Shown: piece after piece, positions 9,604 through 17,188 of the stretch
Layout: each line of letters begins with the position of its first letter
Numbering within the stretch: the first letter of the stretch is position 1
Source of the DNA: JBFMFR01 sp040752025
GTDB taxonomy: Bacteria > Chloroflexota > Anaerolineae > Anaerolineales > UBA4823
Assembly: GCA_040752025.1 (NCBI GenBank)
Contig: JBFMFR010000053.1
Coordinates: 1 to 49,867 of the forward strand
Direction: 5' to 3'
DNA: 49,867 nucleotides
The notes under the pieces: model-generated
Seen by the model: only the letters and a program-made list of their open reading frames with translations
What the model was told of the DNA's origin: nothing
Databases searched by the model: none
Position numbers and translations under genes: made by a program

Positions 9604-9631
9604 ATTATATGCCGTTTGGCAATTTTGTCAA
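9604..9631 (-). promoter_or_regulatory. Sigma-70 promoter of the TetR/exporter operon
   Basis: On the minus strand TTGACA (9631-9626) and TATAAT (9609-9604) are both perfect, with a 16-base spacer. The -35 overlaps the last codon and stop of the cobU gene. The operator palindrome follows the -10. Confidence 0.85.
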
Positions 9632-10209
9632 GGATTTTGAGGCGGATTCAGCAGCCAGGGCAGGCCGGCTACCATCAGGTAAACCTGGCTGGCGCGGGCC
9701 GCCAGGCGCTGGTTGGCCCAACCGAGCAAGTCGCGATACAGGCGGCCGAGGGGATAAGGCGGCACCAGGCCCATGCCGACTTCGTTGGAGACGATGATCC
9801 AGGGGAATGAACTGGCCTGGATACAGTCGAGCAGGCCGGCGATCTCAGCCTGAACCAGGGCGGCGGCCTGGGCCTCAACCTGGGGAGAAAGCTGTTCGGG
9901 GTCGTCTTGCCCAGAGAGGTCGTGCATGAGCAGGTTGGAGACGAGCAGGGTCAGGCAGTCGAGCAGGATGCCGTCCACTTCCAGAGGCCGGGATTGCAGC
10001 GAACGGGCGACGCCGGAGGGGATTTCCAGGGTGATCCAATCCGGAGGGCGCCTGGCGCGGTGGGCGGCGATGCGGGTGGCCATCTCGCCATCCAGAGGCT
10101 GGGCGGTGGCGATGTAGGCCAGGCGCGGGCCGAGGCGGGCGGCGAGTTTTTCGGCGTAGGTGGATTTACCGCTGCGCGCTCCGCCGAGGATGAGGGTCAG
10201 GTCTGGCAT
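9628..10209 (-). CDS. cobU: Adenosylcobinamide kinase / cobinamide-phosphate guanylyltransferase
   Basis: This 193-residue enzyme phosphorylates adenosylcobinamide and then adds GMP to give AdoCbi-GDP. The P-loop GGARSGKSTYAEKLA is near the N-terminus, followed by YIATAQPLDGEMATRIAAHRARRPPDW, the CobU guanylylation region with its catalytic His. VDGILLDCLTLLVSNLL and NEVGMGLVPPYPLGRLYRDLLGWANQRLA are further family signatures. Length is normal. It is the last gene of the B12 operon, 10 bases after cobS, and is presumably controlled by the riboswitch at 15216-15347. Confidence 0.95.
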   Translation of the reverse strand: MPDLTLILGGARSGKSTYAEKLAARLGPRLAYIATAQPLDGEMATRIAAHRARRPPDWITLEIPSGVARSLQSRPLEVDGILLDCLTLLVSNLLMHDLSGQDDPEQLSPQVEAQAAALVQAEIAGLLDCIQASSFPWIIVSNEVGMGLVPPYPLGRLYRDLLGWANQRLAARASQVYLMVAGLPWLLNPPQNP

Positions 10210-10219
10210 GGGGCCTCCA

Positions 10220-11023
10220 TTACAGAATTATGACCAGGGCCAGCAAAACAGCGGCCTCGACCAGTTCGTTGATGGCGCCGTACAGATCGCCGGTCAGGCC
10301 GGGCAGGCGCTGCAGGGCGAAGCGGGCGGCGAGCCAGGCGACCAGGGCAGCGAACACGGGGGCGAGGCACAGCATCCAATTGGCGCTATACCAGGCCAGG
10401 GCCAGGGTGAGCAGCAGGGTGAACAGGCTGGCCAACAAGGCCTGCCGCCAGGTGGCGTGGCGCTTGAGGTCATAGCCCAAGCCCTGCGGGCGGGCGTAGG
10501 GGCTGGCGACCAGGGCCAGGCTGATGGCCCAGCGGCCCAGGGTGGGGGACAGCAGCAAGGCGCACAAGAGCAGGCGCGCCGGGAGGTTCTCCGCCAGGGA
10601 GGCCAGGGCAGAGAATTTGAGCAGCAGGAGCAGCACGCCGCCAGCCAGGGCGTAAGCGCCGACGCGCTCGTCGCGCATGATCTCCAGGCGGCTTTCGGGG
10701 GTGTAGCCGCCGAGCAGGCCATCGCAGGAGTCGAGGAAGCCGTCCAGGTGCAGGGCGCCGGTGAGAATCACCCACACGGCCAGCAGCAGGGCACTGCGCG
10801 GCAGGGTAGGCAGGAAGAGCGCCAGGAGCAGGTCGACCAGGAAAAGCAAGCCGCCCAGCAGGGCGCCCACCAGGGGATAGAAGCCCACGGAGGCGCCCAT
10901 CTCGGCGGGGGTGAAAAGCCGGCGCACGAAGGGCGGGGTGAGGGTGAGGAACTGCACAGCGGCCAGGAAGGCGATCAGCGGATTGGCGCGGCGTGTGGAG
11001 GGCTGCTGGCTGGCCTCGGGCAT
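10220..11023 (-). CDS. cobS: Adenosylcobinamide-GDP ribazoletransferase (cobalamin synthase)
   Basis: This 267-residue integral membrane enzyme joins AdoCbi-GDP and alpha-ribazole (or its phosphate) to make cobalamin. The N-terminal FLAAVQFLTLTP and the acidic motif LDGFLDSCDGLLGGYTPESRLEIMRDERVGAYAL are diagnostic of CobS. Several hydrophobic helices follow. The start codon overlaps the cobT stop by one base (TGATG), so translation is coupled. The length is normal for the family. Confidence 0.95.
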   Translation of the reverse strand: MPEASQQPSTRRANPLIAFLAAVQFLTLTPPFVRRLFTPAEMGASVGFYPLVGALLGGLLFLVDLLLALFLPTLPRSALLLAVWVILTGALHLDGFLDSCDGLLGGYTPESRLEIMRDERVGAYALAGGVLLLLLKFSALASLAENLPARLLLCALLLSPTLGRWAISLALVASPYARPQGLGYDLKRHATWRQALLASLFTLLLTLALAWYSANWMLCLAPVFAALVAWLAARFALQRLPGLTGDLYGAINELVEAAVLLALVIIL

Positions 11024-12087
11024 CAGCTTTCCCTGTCTGAGACGCCGGCTTCAGTGAAGGTGGCCATTTCGGAGAGGATTTTACAGGCGGCTTCGACCAG
11101 GGAAACGGCCAGGACGGCGCCGGTGCCTTCGCCCAGGCGCATCTGCAAGTCGAGCAGCGGCCGGGCTTGCAGCCAGTTCAGCATGAGGTGATGGCCGCGC
11201 TCGAGGGAGCTGTGGGCGGCGATGAGGTAATGGCGCACCTGGGGGGCCAGGCTGGCGGCGATCATGGCGGCGGCGGTGGAGATGTAGCCATCGATGACCA
11301 CCGGGCGGCTGTTGGCGGCAGCGGCCAGGATGGCCCCGGCCAGGCCGCCGATCTCGAAGCCGCCGACCCTGGCGAGCACATCCAGGCCATCGGCCGGGTC
11401 GGGCTGGTTGGCTTCCAGGGCGCGCTGGATGGCGGTAATCTTGCGCTGAAAGCCAGCGTTGTCGATGCCCGTGCCGCGCCCGGTAATTTCGGGCACGGGT
11501 CGCCCGGTGAAGGCGGCGGCGATGGCGGCGGAGGGGGTGGTATTGCCGATGCCCATATCGCCGGTGGCGAGGATGTCGGCGCCCTGTGCGAGCTGGGCCT
11601 CGAAAACTTCCGCTCCGGCGAGCAGAGATTGGATGGCCTGGGCGCGGCTCATGGCCGGGCCCAGGGCGATGTTCTGGGTGCCATAAGCGATTTTTCGCAC
11701 CAGCAGGTTGGGGTGAGGCTGTAAGTCGGCTGCCACGCCCATGTCGACGATTTGCAGGCGCACGCCAACATGCCGGGCGAGCACATTAACGGCGGCGCCG
11801 CCGTTTAGGAAGTTGTAAACCATCTGCTGGGTGACAGCTTGTGGGTAGGCGCTAACGCCTTCGGCGGCCACCCCATGATCGCCAGCCATGACCAGGGCCA
11901 GCTTGTGCTGCAAGCGCGGGCGGGGATCGCCGGTGATGCCGGCTACCTGGATGGAGAGTTCCTCCAGGAGGCCCAGGCTGCCTGCGGGTTTGGTGAGACG
12001 ACCCTGGCGCAGGCGGGCGGACTGCATGGCGCCGGTATCCAGGGGTGTGATGCGGGCGATGAGGTCGGTCAATGTATCATTTTTCAT
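11023..12087 (-). CDS. cobT: Nicotinate-nucleotide:dimethylbenzimidazole phosphoribosyltransferase
   Basis: This 354-residue enzyme activates the lower ligand base to its alpha-ribotide for cobalamin assembly. It shows RLTKPAGSLGLLEELSIQVAGI, the glycine-rich VMAGDHGVAAEGVSAYPQAVT, GDMGIGNTTPSAAI and GRGTGIDNAGFQRK motifs of CobT. The C-terminal APQVRHYLIAAHSSLERGHHLML, with the base-binding region and the catalytic Glu in RLGEGTGA, is present. The start at 12087 gives the usual family length; a longer frame would run inside the upstream ATPase gene. It overlaps that gene by 11 bases. Confidence 0.95.
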   Translation of the reverse strand: MKNDTLTDLIARITPLDTGAMQSARLRQGRLTKPAGSLGLLEELSIQVAGITGDPRPRLQHKLALVMAGDHGVAAEGVSAYPQAVTQQMVYNFLNGGAAVNVLARHVGVRLQIVDMGVAADLQPHPNLLVRKIAYGTQNIALGPAMSRAQAIQSLLAGAEVFEAQLAQGADILATGDMGIGNTTPSAAIAAAFTGRPVPEITGRGTGIDNAGFQRKITAIQRALEANQPDPADGLDVLARVGGFEIGGLAGAILAAAANSRPVVIDGYISTAAAMIAASLAPQVRHYLIAAHSSLERGHHLMLNWLQARPLLDLQMRLGEGTGAVLAVSLVEAACKILSEMATFTEAGVSDRES

Positions 12088-12943
12088 GAGGGGATTCCTG
12101 GGTGGTGGGATGGTCGGCGGGCGAAGATGCATGCCCGGCGGGCGAGGAAATACGCCCGTCAGTCGTGGAGATGCGCCCATCGGGTAAGACCAGCGGCGTG
12201 CCGTAATCCGGGTGGGCGACAACGTGCACGGGGATGTTGTAGACGGCTGCCAGGTTGTGTTCGGTGAGAACTTCTTTGGGCGAACCGCTGGCCAACAGAT
12301 GGCCGCGCACCAGCAAGGTTACCCGATCAGCGTACAAGCCGGCCAGATTGAGGTCGTGGAGCACCATCAGCACGGCCAGATTCTGCTCAGCGGCAAGCTG
12401 GCGCACCAGGTTGAGCAGGGAGGACTGGTGCTGCAAGTCCAGGTGGGTGGTAGGCTCATCCAGCAGCAGCACGGGGGCATCCTGGGCCAGGGCGCGCGCC
12501 AGCAAGACGCGCTGCTGTTCGCCGCCGGAAAGCTCGCCGACGCGGCGTTGGGCCAGGTCGCTCAGGCGGGTGCGTTCCAGGGCCAGGCGCACGTGGGCGT
12601 GGTCGAGAGGCCCGGCCTGGCCCAGCCAGCCCAGGTGGGGCGTGCGCCCGATGAGCACGGTCTGGTAGACGGTGAAGGCAGCGGGCAGGCTGCGGGCCTG
12701 TGGCACGACCGCCAGGCAGCGGGCGCGCTGGGCTGGGGAAAGGTGGCTCAATTCTCGCCCGGAGACGCGCACGCTGCCGCTGTTCCAGGGGATGACGCCG
12801 CTGACGGCGCGCAGCAGGGTGGACTTACCGGCCCCATTGGGCCCAACAAGAGCCAGAATTTCGCCAGGCTGCACGTTCAGCGAAACGCCGGAGAGTACGG
12901 GCTGGTCGGCGTAAGCTACGTGGAGGGAGTGAATTTCGAGCAT
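12077..12943 (-). CDS. btuD: Cobalamin/corrinoid ABC importer ATPase
   Basis: This 288-residue FecE/BtuD-type ATPase has Walker A GPNGAGKS, signature LSGGEQQRVLLARALAQ, Walker B VLLLDEPTTHLDLQ and the switch His in VLHDLNLA. A C-terminal tail of about 30 residues is Ser/Thr-rich and repetitive (repeats of GRIS and SSPA); it is probably disordered. It sits between the permease gene (30 bases) and cobT (overlap). With BtuC and BtuF it imports corrinoids. The B12 riboswitch and cob genes make corrinoid far more likely than siderophore. Confidence 0.92.
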   Translation of the reverse strand: MLEIHSLHVAYADQPVLSGVSLNVQPGEILALVGPNGAGKSTLLRAVSGVIPWNSGSVRVSGRELSHLSPAQRARCLAVVPQARSLPAAFTVYQTVLIGRTPHLGWLGQAGPLDHAHVRLALERTRLSDLAQRRVGELSGGEQQRVLLARALAQDAPVLLLDEPTTHLDLQHQSSLLNLVRQLAAEQNLAVLMVLHDLNLAGLYADRVTLLVRGHLLASGSPKEVLTEHNLAAVYNIPVHVVAHPDYGTPLVLPDGRISTTDGRISSPAGHASSPADHPTTQESPHEK

Positions 12944-12973
12944 GTTTTTACCTTTGTAGATCTTGAACCGTGG

Positions 12974-14023
12974 CTACCAGTAAACCTGGTTCTTGGAGCG
13001 GCGCAGCACCCACAGGAAGAAAGGAGCGCCGGCCAGGGCAGTGACGATGCCAACTGGCAGAACCTGGGGGGCCATGACGGTGCGGGCGAGCAGGTCGGCC
13101 AGGAGCAGGGCGCTGGCGCCGCCCAGGATGGAGAGGGGCAGCAGGCGGCGGTAGTCTGGCCCCCACAACATGCGCACCAGGTGCGGCACGATCAGGCCAA
13201 TGAAGCCGATGATGCCGGCGAAGGCCACAGCAGCGGCGGCGGCCAGGGAGGCGGCGGCGATGATGAGGACCTTGGCGCGCTCGGCTGGCAGGCCAAGCTG
13301 TTGGGCCTGCTCTTCGCCAAACTGGAGCACGTTGAGGGCGTGGCCGGAGAGCAGCAGGGCGCCCAGGCTGATGCCAATGTAGGGCAGGCTGGCCAGAACG
13401 GGATCCCAACCGCTGAGGACTGCCCCACCCAGCATCCAGCCGATGGCGCGGCGCAGTTCGCTGGTGGAGTGGAACATAAAGAAGGAAGTGAGAGAGGTGG
13501 TGAAGGAACTAACCGCGACGCCAGCCAGGATAAGAGTGGTGGTGGGCAGGCTTTTACCGACGCGCGCCAGGCTGTAAACCACCAGGACGGTGAGCCCGGC
13601 GCCGGCAAAGGCCGCCGCCGGGATGGTATACAGGCCGAGCAGGCTGCCGGGCCAGTGTACGGCCATAGCCAGCACGGCTCCCAGGCCGGCCCCGGAGGCG
13701 ACGCCGATCAGGTATGGATCAGCCAGGGGGTTGCGGAACAGGCCCTGGTAGGCGGCGCCGCTGCCCGCCAATGCCGCTCCGCTGAGGGCCATCAGGAGGG
13801 CGTGGGGCAAGCGAATCTGGAAGATGATGATGGCAAAGGTTTCAGGCCAATCGGGAGTGAGGGCCAGCCCGGGCAGGCGTTCGGCCAGGATACGCAACAG
13901 GGTGAGCGGAGGAATCAAAACCGGGCCGGCTGCCACGCTGAGGATCAGGGCAGCCAGGAGCAGGAGTGTATTCCAGAGATAGGGGCGCGTATTGGCCAAC
14001 ATGATGGACGCCAGGGCTGGCAC
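12974..14023 (-). CDS. btuC: Cobalamin/corrinoid ABC importer permease
   Basis: This FecCD/BtuC-family permease has up to 349 residues and about ten membrane helices. Family phrases include LRLPHALLMALSGAALAGSGAAYQGLFRNPLADPYLIGVASGAGLGA, seen here with an IRLPH beginning, and the cytoplasmic coupling segment near FAGIIGFIGLIVPHLVRMLWGPDYRRLLPLS. The start is uncertain: GTG at 14023 and ATG at 14002 both lack a clear ribosome site. The gene follows btuF by 12 bases. It forms the membrane channel of the B12 importer. Confidence 0.93.
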   Translation of the reverse strand: MPALASIMLANTRPYLWNTLLLLAALILSVAAGPVLIPPLTLLRILAERLPGLALTPDWPETFAIIIFQIRLPHALLMALSGAALAGSGAAYQGLFRNPLADPYLIGVASGAGLGAVLAMAVHWPGSLLGLYTIPAAAFAGAGLTVLVVYSLARVGKSLPTTTLILAGVAVSSFTTSLTSFFMFHSTSELRRAIGWMLGGAVLSGWDPVLASLPYIGISLGALLLSGHALNVLQFGEEQAQQLGLPAERAKVLIIAAASLAAAAAVAFAGIIGFIGLIVPHLVRMLWGPDYRRLLPLSILGGASALLLADLLARTVMAPQVLPVGIVTALAGAPFFLWVLRRSKNQVYW

Positions 14024-14035
14024 ACAACCAAACGT

Positions 14036-15007
14036 TTATTGGAAGATATCCGGATGGAGCAGTTTCGCCATGGCTTCCAGGCCGTCTACCAGGCGCGGCC
14101 CGGGACGGCTGACCAGATTGTCATCGATGGTGTAGACGCGGCCATTCTGGGCAGCGGAGAGCGCCTCCCAACCCGGGCGGGCTTTCAGGGCTTCGGGGGT
14201 GACCCCGCCCCAGGTGTAATCGCCCAGGATGATGATTTGGGGATCGCGGGTGAGCAAAACCTCCAGGCTGATCTGCGCCCAGGCGCCTTCCAGGCTGGCT
14301 CCCAGGTTTTCACCGCCAGCCAGGGTGATGAGGGTGTCGATGAAGGTGCCTGGCCCAGAAGTCCAGGGAGCGTTGGGTTCGGTGGCGTCCAATTCGTAGA
14401 AGACGAGCGGGCGGGAGGCGAGCGGGGCAACTTTTTGCTGCACAGCCTCGAGGCGACCTTGCAGGGATTTCACCAGGGCTTCAGCCTGGGTTTCCCGTCC
14501 GGTCAGGCGAGCAACGGTTTGCAGGTTGGCGAACAAGCCGTCGAAACTGGTGGGGTTGGACAGGACGAAGACGGTTAGTCCCAAATCCTTGATGGCCTGT
14601 ACCTGCTCTGGGGCAGTGAGATCAGCGGCCAGGACCAGGTCGGGCTTGAGGGAGACGAGCACTTCGGTGTTTAGTTCGCCAAAGCTGCCGCCGATGTCGG
14701 GCAGGGATTGGGCTTCGGCGGGGTAATCAGAGAAGGCGTCTCGCCCGATCACCTGGGAGCCGGCGCCGATGGCGAAGAGCATCTCGGTGTTGGAAGGGGC
14801 CAGCGAGACGATGCGCTGGGCCGGTGAGGACAATGTAATGGTTTGCCCAGAGCCATCGGCAAGCACGATGGGGGAAGGCGTGGGCGGCGGCGTTGCCGTG
14901 GGGGGAACGGGCGCGGATTGGGCGCAGGCGGAGAGCAACAGGACGGCTGCCAACAACAGTGCCAGACCCTTGCGAGACAGGATGGGATGGATGATTTTTT
15001 GAGACAT
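14036..15007 (-). CDS. btuF: Corrinoid-binding lipoprotein of the B12 importer
   Basis: This 323-residue periplasmic-binding-type protein starts with a lipoprotein signal (LALLLAAVLLLSAC, Cys at the lipobox), then a Pro/Thr linker. The body shows RIVSLAPSNTEMLFAIGAGSQVIGRDAFSDYPAEAQSLPDIGG and a typical TonB-independent FecB/BtuF fold with LKPDLVLAA and WAQISLEVLLTRDPQIIILGDY. It starts at 15007 with GGAG upstream; the longer start at 15025 has no such site. It is the first gene downstream of the B12 riboswitch and terminator, so its expression falls when cobalamin is plentiful. Confidence 0.93.
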   Translation of the reverse strand: MSQKIIHPILSRKGLALLLAAVLLLSACAQSAPVPPTATPPPTPSPIVLADGSGQTITLSSPAQRIVSLAPSNTEMLFAIGAGSQVIGRDAFSDYPAEAQSLPDIGGSFGELNTEVLVSLKPDLVLAADLTAPEQVQAIKDLGLTVFVLSNPTSFDGLFANLQTVARLTGRETQAEALVKSLQGRLEAVQQKVAPLASRPLVFYELDATEPNAPWTSGPGTFIDTLITLAGGENLGASLEGAWAQISLEVLLTRDPQIIILGDYTWGGVTPEALKARPGWEALSAAQNGRVYTIDDNLVSRPGPRLVDGLEAMAKLLHPDIFQ

Positions 15008-15120
15008 TGTGACTCCAGCTTTCATTGAGATTATTTTCGGTTCGAGAGGCGGCGTCTTCGAAAAGCGCCGCGAAGCGAGCTTGTCTGGAGTTGAAAGCCG
15101 CGCGAGACAAGCGCTTGCAG

Positions 15121-15150
15121 AAAACGAAAACCCCTGTCTCGGGACAGGGG
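15121..15150 (-). terminator. Intrinsic terminator of the B12 riboswitch leader
   Basis: On the minus strand, CCCCTGTC and GACAGGGG (15143-15150 with 15131-15138) form a perfect 8-bp GC-rich stem with a 4-base loop. TTTTCGTTTT follows at 15130-15121. It lies between the aptamer and btuF, so cobalamin binding probably favours this stop. Confidence 0.85.
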
Positions 15151-15163
15151 TGGGGTGTAGAGG

Positions 15164-15175
15164 CTAAGTTTTCAT
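15164..15175 (-). CDS. Three-codon ORF (Met-Lys-Thr) with a perfect ribosome site in the B12 leader
   Basis: Between aptamer and terminator the minus strand reads AAGGAGGTGGAGCTGCTATGAAAACTTAG. The ATG at 15175 is nine bases after the core GGAGGT (15190-15185). Only ATG-AAA-ACT precedes the TAG. A ribosome parked here could affect folding of the terminator 14 bases on. Alternatively the Shine-Dalgarno is a relic or part of the riboswitch switching helix. Whether it is translated cannot be told from the sequence. Confidence 0.4.
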   Translation of the reverse strand: MKT

Positions 15176-15215
15176 AGCAGCTCCACCTCCTTACCGCGAG
15201 GGTTGTGGAAACATG

Positions 15216-15347
15216 CGTCGAGGCGGTCGACCTGGCTTTCCGCGGGCGCGGATTACAGTTGCGGGACAGCGCCGGACTACCGACCTTGCGGCCGGTCACC
15301 GGCTTCGCCTTTGAGCCCTCCCATCCGGGAGATAGGCACCTCGAACG
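15216..15347 (-). ncRNA. Cobalamin (B12) riboswitch aptamer
   Basis: The minus strand carries the conserved core: GAGGTGCC, GAAGCCGGTGACCGGC, TAGTCCGGCGCTGTCCCGC, AACTGTAATCC and the B12 box AGCCAGGTCGACC (15237-15225). The outer helix P1 forms between 15347-15339 and 15223-15216. Cobalamin binding should stabilise the B12-box pseudoknot. The expression platform is the terminator at 15121-15150. It controls btuF and the five genes after it, an all-B12 operon. Confidence 0.95.
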
Positions 15348-15367
15348 TTGATCGAATCGGTTGTTAA

Positions 15368-15387
15368 GATCCAATTCTCTTTGGATC
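15368..15387. repeat. Short inverted repeat upstream of the B12 leader
   Basis: GATCCAA (15368-15374) and TTGGATC (15381-15387) are perfect arms around six bases. The site is just 5' of the aptamer on the minus strand and may lie at the start of its transcript. No strong promoter hexamers could be placed with confidence here. Confidence 0.4.
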
Positions 15388-15606
15388 AGAGCTAAGAATA
15401 TCACAAAGTATGGTATTTGAGTATGGTTCGCTGGGATGATTTTTAGGACCGGAGCGACTGTATGGAATTCTTAATTATTTCTTTATATTTGCTTAAAGCC
15501 TTGTGAGAAAATATTATTCGCTATATAATGATATAGATTGGGATGGATTGGTGGAAGGTGCCTGGATAAGATCGTGTATGCACTGGTTTGTTATTCGTAT
15601 GGGTGG

Positions 15607-15623
15607 CTATGGAATTACCATAG
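15607..15623. repeat. Inverted repeat before the lipoprotein gene
   Basis: CTATGG (15607-15612) and CCATAG (15618-15623) flank AATTA. A TTGACA at 15653-15658 lies downstream, without a good -10 partner. It may be an operator for the following gene, or chance. Confidence 0.3.
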
Positions 15624-15700
15624 CAGCAAGAGAAACAAATCAAAAAAGGAGTTTGACACGTCGCTGCAGGGGCGGGCATTCACCTGTCAAGGGGTGCGTG

Positions 15701-17158
15701 GTGAAAAAAAAGCATGGGATTCCAAATGGGAGTAAGCGTTTGAAGCACTTTGTCGTTGGCCTGGCAATCCTGGCGTTGATTCTGGCGGGGATAGCCTGTG
15801 CTGATACACCGGAACTGGCCTCTACTTCGGTTCCGGATGGTGGAGAAGGGCTGTTTCAGTACTTCTATGACTACCGGGGCGGTGAGAAAATCCTGGGCAA
15901 GGTGATTTCTGACATCCAAGAAGAAGGGGAGACCAAGATGCAGTTCACCGAGAACGCCAAAATGGTGTGGGATCCGAACGCACCGATGGAGAGCCGTTTC
16001 TCCCTGGCGTCTTTGGGATTAAAAATCGGTTACAGCGAGCCGGCAATACTCCCATCGAACCTCCCTGGCTATCATTATCTAAACGGGCACGCCGTGCCTC
16101 AGTCGTTCTACGACAAATTCAATGCGATGGGGGGGAAAGATGTGGTTGGATGGCCGATAACGGAGGTGCTCTTCGACCCTGTTACGGGTCGTTACTTCCA
16201 GTATTTCGAGCGGGTGGGTTTCTACCGGCTACGGAGCAATAGCGAAGTGCGTTTGCTGCCTTACGGATTGATGATGTGCAGCCAGGAGTGCCGCAGGCCC
16301 AAGTATCAGGATGCGGTTATCGAATCATTGCCTCAGGCGATTCATCCGGCCTTCCAGGCGGAAGTCGAGCGCCTGGGGATCGACTTCACCGGTTTCGCCA
16401 TCCGGCCGGCGTACCTGACGCCGGAGGGCAAGCTGCGCCAGGTGATGATGAACGTGGTGCTGGAAACCAGTTCTCCGGGGCAGCCGGGGGGCGTGCGGTT
16501 GTACCCGTTTGTGAAGCAGGTCAATATTGTGGCCGAATCCCCGCGCCCCAACCAGCAAAGCGAGGGGATGTATTTCCTGGCGACAGATGGCGCCCTGGGT
16601 TTCGAGATTCCGCAATATTTCTGGGGGTACCTGCGCGAGCACGGCGGCGTGCAAACCTCCGGGCTGCCGGTCACGCACCTGGCTCCCGATAAGCAAGGTT
16701 ACCGGCAGTGTTTTACCAATCTGTGCCTGTCGTACCAGCCGGACCAGCCGCGCCCGGTGAATCCGGAGCCGCTGGGGAGTATTTTCGCGATACTACACCT
16801 GGATAACCAGCCAAAGCTAACGCCTGCGCCGATCATACAGCGCTATGTTACGATTACTGTTTGGGACGATGCGCATGCCATCGATTCATCCCAGCAGCAG
16901 GTGATCCGAGCGTTGGTGCAGGAGAACGACGCCCCGGTTGCCAACGTGGTGCTGGTTTTGGAATTGAAACTGCCGGACGACAGGCGGGAAGAGAAGTTGA
17001 TGCCGCCTACCGGGGTGGATGGCAAAACTTCTCTGCGCCTGGAGCCGATCCAGGCGAGAAACGGTTCGTTGGTGCTTTACCGGGCGTGTTACTTGCAAAG
17101 TGAGGCGTCCAGTTATTGCACACCCCAGGAAAGTTTCGTGGTGTGGGGGAACCCGTAG
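15701..17158 (+). CDS. Secreted lipoprotein with LGFP-like repeats, function unknown
   Basis: From the GTG at 15701 the protein has 485 residues, with a basic N-terminus and hydrophobic VVGLAILALILAGIAC, a plausible lipoprotein signal. The frame extends to 15503 but that part is not protein-like. The middle contains two units resembling LGFP repeats: SFYDKFNAMGGKDVVGWPITEVLFDPVTGRYFQYFERVGFYRL and FWGYLREHGGVQTSGLPVTHL. Such repeats occur in cell-surface proteins. The C-terminal 110 residues look beta-rich (ITVWDDAHAIDSS, ARNGSLVLYRACYLQ). It converges with the regulator gene at 17189 (30-base gap). No catalytic motif is seen; a surface-binding role is a guess. Confidence 0.7.
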   Translation: MKKKHGIPNGSKRLKHFVVGLAILALILAGIACADTPELASTSVPDGGEGLFQYFYDYRGGEKILGKVISDIQEEGETKMQFTENAKMVWDPNAPMESRFSLASLGLKIGYSEPAILPSNLPGYHYLNGHAVPQSFYDKFNAMGGKDVVGWPITEVLFDPVTGRYFQYFERVGFYRLRSNSEVRLLPYGLMMCSQECRRPKYQDAVIESLPQAIHPAFQAEVERLGIDFTGFAIRPAYLTPEGKLRQVMMNVVLETSSPGQPGGVRLYPFVKQVNIVAESPRPNQQSEGMYFLATDGALGFEIPQYFWGYLREHGGVQTSGLPVTHLAPDKQGYRQCFTNLCLSYQPDQPRPVNPEPLGSIFAILHLDNQPKLTPAPIIQRYVTITVWDDAHAIDSSQQQVIRALVQENDAPVANVVLVLELKLPDDRREEKLMPPTGVDGKTSLRLEPIQARNGSLVLYRACYLQSEASSYCTPQESFVVWGNP

Positions 17159-17188
17159 CCCCAGCCTGGACGCGCCAGCGGGTGTACT

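Noticed and set aside
12212..14578. 788-residue plus-strand frame across the B12 importer genes
   Set aside because: It is a shadow of btuF, btuC and btuD; the real genes match known families in full.
15503..15700. N-terminal extension of the lipoprotein gene
   Set aside because: The first 66 residues are not protein-like and no ribosome site precedes; the GTG at 15701 gives a signal peptide.
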